Positions 60,201 through 64,000 of a stretch of 64,000 bases of DNA are shown here, one piece after another (positions within the stretch are counted from its first letter, which is position 1; the number at the start of each line of letters is the position of its first letter). The translations under genes and the position numbers were made by a program. Source of the DNA: Leishmania infantum JPCM5 (taxonomy: Eukaryota; Euglenozoa; Kinetoplastea; Trypanosomatida; Trypanosomatidae); NCBI RefSeq assembly GCF_000002875.2, contig NC_009405.2, positions 342,928 through 406,927 of the forward strand. The letters run 5' to 3'. The notes under the pieces are model-generated. The model was not told the origin of the DNA, searched no databases, and worked only from the letters and a program-made list of their open reading frames with translations.

Positions 60201-62694
60201 CTACCAGCGCATTGCGCACCACTACGAAGAGGTACACCAGTACGCCGAGGCGGAGAAGCTCTACATCAAGTGTGGCGCCGTCAGCGACGCCGTCGACATG
60301 TACTCGCGCGCTGGCATGACTGACCACATGTACCGCGTTGCTCAGCGCCACCTTGAGCAGGACAAGCTGGTCGAGCTCTTCGTAAGCCAGGCGAAGCAGC
60401 TGGAGACGAAGGGCGACTACGCCGCCGCCGAGCGCATATATCTGAAGGTGAACGACGCAGATGGCGCCATCATGATGTACCGCAAGAACCGCGACTACAC
60501 GAACATGATGCGGCTCGTGCAGGCGTACCGCTCCGGCTACGTTGTGCAGACGCACCTGGCGCTGGCTGCGCAGTTCCAGAAAGAGGGCAATCTCAAGGCA
60601 GCCGAGACGCACTTTATCGCCGGCAAGGACTGGAGCCGCGCCGTCTCCATGTACCGCGATCGCGATCTCTGGGACGACGCAGTGCGCATTGCCAAGGTGC
60701 ACGGCGGCGCCAACGCGGCGAAGCAGGTGGTCGTGTCACGCGCGACGGTGATGGACAGCGAAGAGGGTGTGCGGCTGCTCGGCAAGTTCAACCTTATCGA
60801 AGCCGGCATCGAGGCGGCGCTGGAGAGCTCCAAGTTTGACCTGGCGCTCCAGTGGGCGCAGCTAGCGCGGCCGGCGAAGGTGCCGTACGTGTACCTCAAG
60901 TACGCCATGCACTACGAGGACCAGGGCGACTTCCGCATGGCCGAGGACGCCTTTATCAAGTCCGGCAAGCCGCGCGAGGCGATTGACATGTATGTACATC
61001 AGCACGACTTCACCGGTGCGATGCGCGTCGCTGAGAACCACGACCCGTCGGCGGTGCCGCACGTGTGCGCCGCCAATGGGCGTGTGTGCTTCCAGCAGGG
61101 CAACTACAAGGAGGCCGAGGCGCTGCTCCTGCGCGCGAACGCGCCGGAGACGCTGCTGAAGTTGTACATCGACGCGAAGATGTTCTCCGAGGCGCAGCGG
61201 GTGGCGAAGGCGCACTGCCCGGAAATGCAGAGCGATGTGGCAAAGCGCATGGCGCTAAACTCGAACGATCCGCAGAAGGCCGGAGCGGTCTTGGAGGAGA
61301 ACAGCGAGTACCAGCTGGCCATTGACACCTACCTGGCCGCCACACCGGAGATGGTGCCGGACCCGGCGACACTCGCCAATCTGTGGGTGCGCGCCGTGAA
61401 GGTGGCGCAGAAGCACGCGCGCAACTTGCTGAAGGAGGTGCTGCGCAGCGCCATCGACAAGCTCAAGGCGGCGCAGCGCTACGTCGAGGCCGGTAAGTGC
61501 CTCGAGGACTGTGAGGACTACAAGGCCGCCATCAACATGTACGTTCAGGCGCGCAAGTTTGACATGGCAGAAACGCTGGCGAAGCGTGTGAGCCCTGATC
61601 TGGAGAACTTTGTGAAGCGCGCCATCGTGCAAGACAGCATCTCCGGCGGGTCTATGAAAGACGCCAAGGTGGTGGAGGAGATGGACCCCGAGGCGGCCAT
61701 GAAGGCGTACATCAGCAAGGCCGACTTTGCGAACGCGCTGCGCATGGCGGCGCAGAGGTCGCAGGAGGAGGTGCAGTACGTGGCAGGCCTGCAGGTGCAG
61801 CATCTACTGCGCCAAGGCGACCCGGTGCAGTGCCTCGAGGCGCTCAGCAAGAACGCCATGAATTCGGACGACTTTCGCTTCTACGAGACGTGGATGTCGG
61901 TGGCACAGAAGGTGATCCCGCTGCTGCCGGGCGACGACGCGGTGGCGACGCTGCTGCAGCCGCTGCATGACGGCCTTGTAAAGGTGGTGAACAGCATGAC
62001 GCAGTCTGGCCAGAAGAGCGAGGACATCGCCAAGGCCACGGCGCTCGCGAGCGTGGTGCACATCTACTACATGTCCCGAAAGATGGAGACCGAGCTGAAC
62101 ATGCCGGACTTTGCCGTGCAGCTCATGCTCGGGCTGCCGCGCTGGATCCCGCATGTGGCACCGGATAAGGCGTTCTACGACGCCGGCATGGCCGCGAAGC
62201 GCTCGGGGCTTGAGGGGATGCAGGACGTTGCCTTCCTCTATCTCAACCGCGCACTCGACATCAACGAGCGCATCGACGACGGCGACACCGACAGCAGCGG
62301 GATCGACAACACGGACTTTTCCGCGACGGACTTTCCGAAGGTGTACCGCCTGCCGAAGGAGCCTACCGTGCCGGCACAGGCGATGGAGGAGGTGAACAAC
62401 TGGGTGCTGACCGTGTCCATCGACAACACGGCCGCTTCGGATAGCCGCACGCTACCGATGGTGGCCGATCCAGAGAACGGAGAGCTGATGTTCGCCGGCT
62501 CCGTGAAGTCCCCGCACACAGGCAAAGTGTACCCGACGTGCGCAGTGACCGGCTACCCCGTCATCGGCGGTGGTCTGACGAAGTGCGCGCAGTGCCATCG
62601 CCCGGCGAACCAGGCGGACTGGAACAAGTTTGTGCTGACGGCCAAGCGCTGCCCGTGGTGCGGCGCGGCAGCGAACCCCAACTTCAAGGTGTAG
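57292..62694 (+). CDS. Intraflagellar transport protein IFT172
   Basis: The 1800-residue product is a peripheral subunit of IFT-B, which carries cargo along the flagellar axoneme and takes part in the turnaround at the flagellar tip. The start MQVQFYQNIMKGQLGTAR is typical of the family, whose length is about 1750. Residues about 15-620 hold WD40-type beta-propeller repeats (for example LLAIAQSDNIVFVYRL and RLVTGSVTGSVDVFD). Residues about 640-1560 are a TPR-like alpha-solenoid with repeated Ala-Glu-x-x-Tyr units (AEKLYIKCGAVSDAVDMY, AERIYLKVNDADGAIMMY). The C-terminal 50 residues carry CAQCHRPANQADW and CPWCG, a zinc-binding U-box/RING-like end. No part is missing. In trypanosomatids, loss of IFT172 abolishes the flagellum. 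Confidence 0.97.
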   Translation: MQVQFYQNIMKGQLGTARTQAICFSANNKRLAVADATRHIQLFDEQGERRDKFATKAASDKGGRGYIVTGMTFSPDSSLLAIAQSDNIVFVYRLGLEWGEKKAIRNKLSQTSPVTCVVWPNTSSQGVELIAFATLDGSVKVGMLKANKSHVLYSHDHPAVSMCTSRDNTKILTGHLDGTVYQYVFEATEDGAEVAGAKRLFVHSCAPYMLAWGESICAAGTDCQVAFYTPKSGQKPQVIPFDMKDVGSFTGGVCNPSGQAVAIAGREQIRIFDLNIRSHKWEEGTVVYLPHSEGFSAMQWKRDGSRLVTGSVTGSVDVFDCCLRRYRMRGAYEFTYVSHSQVIVKRLASGTRLVLQSYMGFEIQKVNVYQDRYLVAHTSATLLLGDLVSHKLSEVPWQLTGREKFTFDNEQICMVFNVGELCLIEYGKNMILGTCRTEERNAHRISVRVLNPLASDTGAGAAGSGGAGGQRREVNTTTGSPIVPTPVTGSSGALDAYNSRCVIAYLIDRQTIQIDDLRSGVSIARVPHESKIDWLELDFRASRLLFRDKQHQLYLYDISRQQRTTLLSYCTYVQWVPRSDVAVAQSRLELCVWYNVESPERVTIVPIRGEVEGMERGNGKTEVIVDEGVSTVAYALDESLIEFRAAMEERDLDRACDLLERTSLSPGTEVMWSTLANVSLQEMKLFIAERCYAALGDVAKVNALQRIHQLAAKARADSADATTGYEHYTVLAELYMMSQDFKRAEQLFLENGRAEDAMQMWEEMNRFDESLAIAESRGLDDVANRRARYFAWLMETRQYEKAGEMREKDGKLIDAINLYLRGGTPARAAQVVSVNNLKPEQQLLEAIAAALFKAQVFEAAGDFFDKLHMTDRAIDAYKRGHAFSRAVEYAKTAAPQQVVPLEEAWGDYLVSQKHVDQAINHYNEAGKYGKAVKAALDSRQWAKAAAILETQSNGGVGSSGVPVDAAAKSAYQRIAHHYEEVHQYAEAEKLYIKCGAVSDAVDMYSRAGMTDHMYRVAQRHLEQDKLVELFVSQAKQLETKGDYAAAERIYLKVNDADGAIMMYRKNRDYTNMMRLVQAYRSGYVVQTHLALAAQFQKEGNLKAAETHFIAGKDWSRAVSMYRDRDLWDDAVRIAKVHGGANAAKQVVVSRATVMDSEEGVRLLGKFNLIEAGIEAALESSKFDLALQWAQLARPAKVPYVYLKYAMHYEDQGDFRMAEDAFIKSGKPREAIDMYVHQHDFTGAMRVAENHDPSAVPHVCAANGRVCFQQGNYKEAEALLLRANAPETLLKLYIDAKMFSEAQRVAKAHCPEMQSDVAKRMALNSNDPQKAGAVLEENSEYQLAIDTYLAATPEMVPDPATLANLWVRAVKVAQKHARNLLKEVLRSAIDKLKAAQRYVEAGKCLEDCEDYKAAINMYVQARKFDMAETLAKRVSPDLENFVKRAIVQDSISGGSMKDAKVVEEMDPEAAMKAYISKADFANALRMAAQRSQEEVQYVAGLQVQHLLRQGDPVQCLEALSKNAMNSDDFRFYETWMSVAQKVIPLLPGDDAVATLLQPLHDGLVKVVNSMTQSGQKSEDIAKATALASVVHIYYMSRKMETELNMPDFAVQLMLGLPRWIPHVAPDKAFYDAGMAAKRSGLEGMQDVAFLYLNRALDINERIDDGDTDSSGIDNTDFSATDFPKVYRLPKEPTVPAQAMEEVNNWVLTVSIDNTAASDSRTLPMVADPENGELMFAGSVKSPHTGKVYPTCAVTGYPVIGGGLTKCAQCHRPANQADWNKFVLTAKRCPWCGAAANPNFKV

Positions 62695-63079
62695 GCCCCC
62701 CGCGGTGTGGACGTGGAGTGAAGTGGAGTGGGCAGGGGGGGGGGGGCAACAAAGAGGATGCCATGCCAATAGCGGTATTTTGCGAGCGAGAGACGCACAT
62801 GTACATGCACGCACACGCACACACGGCGAAATGTGTGTGCGTGTGCGTGCATGATTTTTTCTCTCTCTCGACGTGATGTAGATGTAGCGATGCCATGTGA
62901 AGCTCAGCTCTTTTCTCTCTGTACCGTTGTTTTCTCTGTGCGCTTCCGTGCATGCGTGGGAATGTGCCCCCGCTTGTTTGTTCGGACTTATGTTCTTTTT
63001 TTTTTCTTGCCGGGTGTGGGTGCGCGCTCGTTGCCCCTGCGCGTGTATGCTCTTCCCCTCTGTCTCTGTGCTTGCGCGT

Positions 63080-63103
63080 GCACGTGCATGTGCATGTGCA
63101 TGT
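63080..63103. repeat. GTGCAT hexamer tandem repeat
   Basis: Four or so copies of GTGCAT lie in the IFT172 3' flank. Confidence 0.65.
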
Positions 63104-63649
63104 GACTGCCTGAGTGGCTGGCTGTCTGCCTGCCTGTGAGCCTCTTCTCATGCTGAGGATAGATCTCTTCCAAGTGAGACGCGAGTGCAGACACGCCTAC
63201 GTGTGCGTTGCGCATGTCTATCAATACATCGTCCCCAACGCACTGTTTCCAAAGATAACCGGCCAAGCAACCACCACAGGCATAGCGGGTCACGGACGTC
63301 TAGAGTGAGCGGGGGGAGGGGACGGTAGCGGCGCTGAAGTGCACCTCTGCTCTCCTTTCACAGCCTCCTCTGCTCTCCTTCCTCGATCCCGGTGCACGCT
63401 GGGTTGCGTGGCGGCCACTGCTTCCGATTCTTCGAGCAGCGCAGCGTTCCACAAATTACCGTAGGCCCCTCCTTTCTGTGAACACGGCGGGTCTCTACCT
63501 GCCCATCCTCTTGTGTGGGGAAGCACGTACGTGCGGAGGGAAGACACGGCAGCTTCACGTGCGGCGTGCTCAGCAGGGGCGGGTGAGTGAGAGGTCGGCT
63601 TGACGGCTGCTGCTCCGCTCAGGTTGTTCCCTCTTTCCTCAATACTTTG

Positions 63650-63668
63650 CCCCCCCCCCCCCCCCCCC
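63650..63668. repeat. Poly-C tract, 19 bases
   Basis: Nineteen consecutive C, the longest homopolymer in the window, sit in a pyrimidine-rich spacer. The length may be uncertain in the assembly. Confidence 0.8.
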
Positions 63669-64000
63669 TCTTTCTCTGGAGTTTCTCGTGCACTGACTTC
63701 CTATTTCGTGTTGCCCCTCGCGCACCCTCCGTGCCGTGACGGGTTAACGCGCGGCAGCCATAGCAGCAGCCGTCCCACCGCCGTATAGTAGGCATCCACC
63801 GACGCGCGTCTGCCAACGCGAACGCGTCGTCCGTCGACCCTCCCCACCCGTTCTCCTTTTTCTTGTCGTCACAGACAAGGAGGCGCTTGTAGTTCTTAGT
63901 GAGGCACGTCCGCCCACTATTCCATCATTAAGAGTAGTCTTAGATTAGTGCGCCTGTGCGTCATCCGGTACCCCACCCCCTTTCCACGGCTCGACCACCC

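Larger units (their letters stand above)
62695..64000. other. 3' spacer, no gene seen
   Basis: The 1.3 kb after IFT172 is 3' UTR and spacer. It has a 12-G run near 62736-62747, GT/GC-rich sequence, a hexamer repeat GTGCAT near 63080-63103 and a poly-C tract at 63650-63668. Open frames here are short and low-complexity. The next gene is expected beyond the window. Confidence 0.6.

Noticed and set aside
1..64000. Long minus-strand open frames (for example opposite IFT172, AspRS and MSH4)
   Set aside because: They mirror GC-rich coding genes on the + strand, have unusual composition and no domains. A strand switch inside the cluster would be needed, and none is seen.

Overview
This is protist nuclear DNA from a trypanosomatid, most likely a Leishmania species. 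Every convincing gene lies on the + strand, is intronless and is separated from its neighbour by 0.5-2.9 kb. Codon use is GC-rich. The spacers are pyrimidine-rich and full of CA/TG microsatellites, and most start codons follow a polypyrimidine tract plus AG that could serve as a spliced-leader acceptor. This is one directional polycistronic gene cluster with no strand switch. From memory, a mitochondrial-type aspartyl-tRNA synthetase, an H2A gene pair and IFT172 lying together recall Leishmania chromosome 21; that placement is an inference.

Layout, left to right: a 916-aa disordered hypothetical protein (669-3419); an SCY1-like pseudokinase (5790-8357); a HEATR6-like HEAT-repeat protein (9552-13391); an ABCG-type half transporter with a degraded nucleotide-binding domain (14838-17693); two small membrane proteins (18583-18909, 19806-20417); a MutS homologue closest to MSH4 with a very long N-terminal extension (21549-26240); a full-length adenylyl cyclase-associated protein (27039-29180); a 2-kb spacer with a SIDER2-like retroposon relic; aspartyl-tRNA synthetase (31238-33163); two hypothetical proteins (34102-35379, 35848-37194); a YbaK/aminoacyl-tRNA-deacylase-domain protein (37812-38624); two nearly identical histone H2A genes (39367-39765, 40395-40793); a 2.9-kb spacer of mixed composition; a multi-pass membrane protein (43666-44670); a PDCD2/Tsr4-like protein (46295-47635); a 1443-aa Ser-rich protein (48926-53257); a degenerate SET-domain protein (54164-56323); and IFT172 (57292-62694). 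The last 1.3 kb holds no gene I can support.

These genes are co-transcribed by organisation rather than by shared function. They cover membrane traffic (SCY1-like), actin turnover (CAP), meiotic-type recombination (MSH4), tRNA charging and editing, chromatin (H2A), ribosome assembly (PDCD2/Tsr4 family) and flagellum building (IFT172). No CRISPR, insertion sequence, tRNA, rRNA or virus-like gene was seen. The most unusual items are the ABCG-like protein whose Walker A, signature and H-loop are all abnormal, the outsized MSH4, the SET protein without its canonical Asn-His-Ser motif, the SCY1 pseudokinase with a conserved-looking C-terminal tail, and CDS-limited homogenisation of the two H2A copies.
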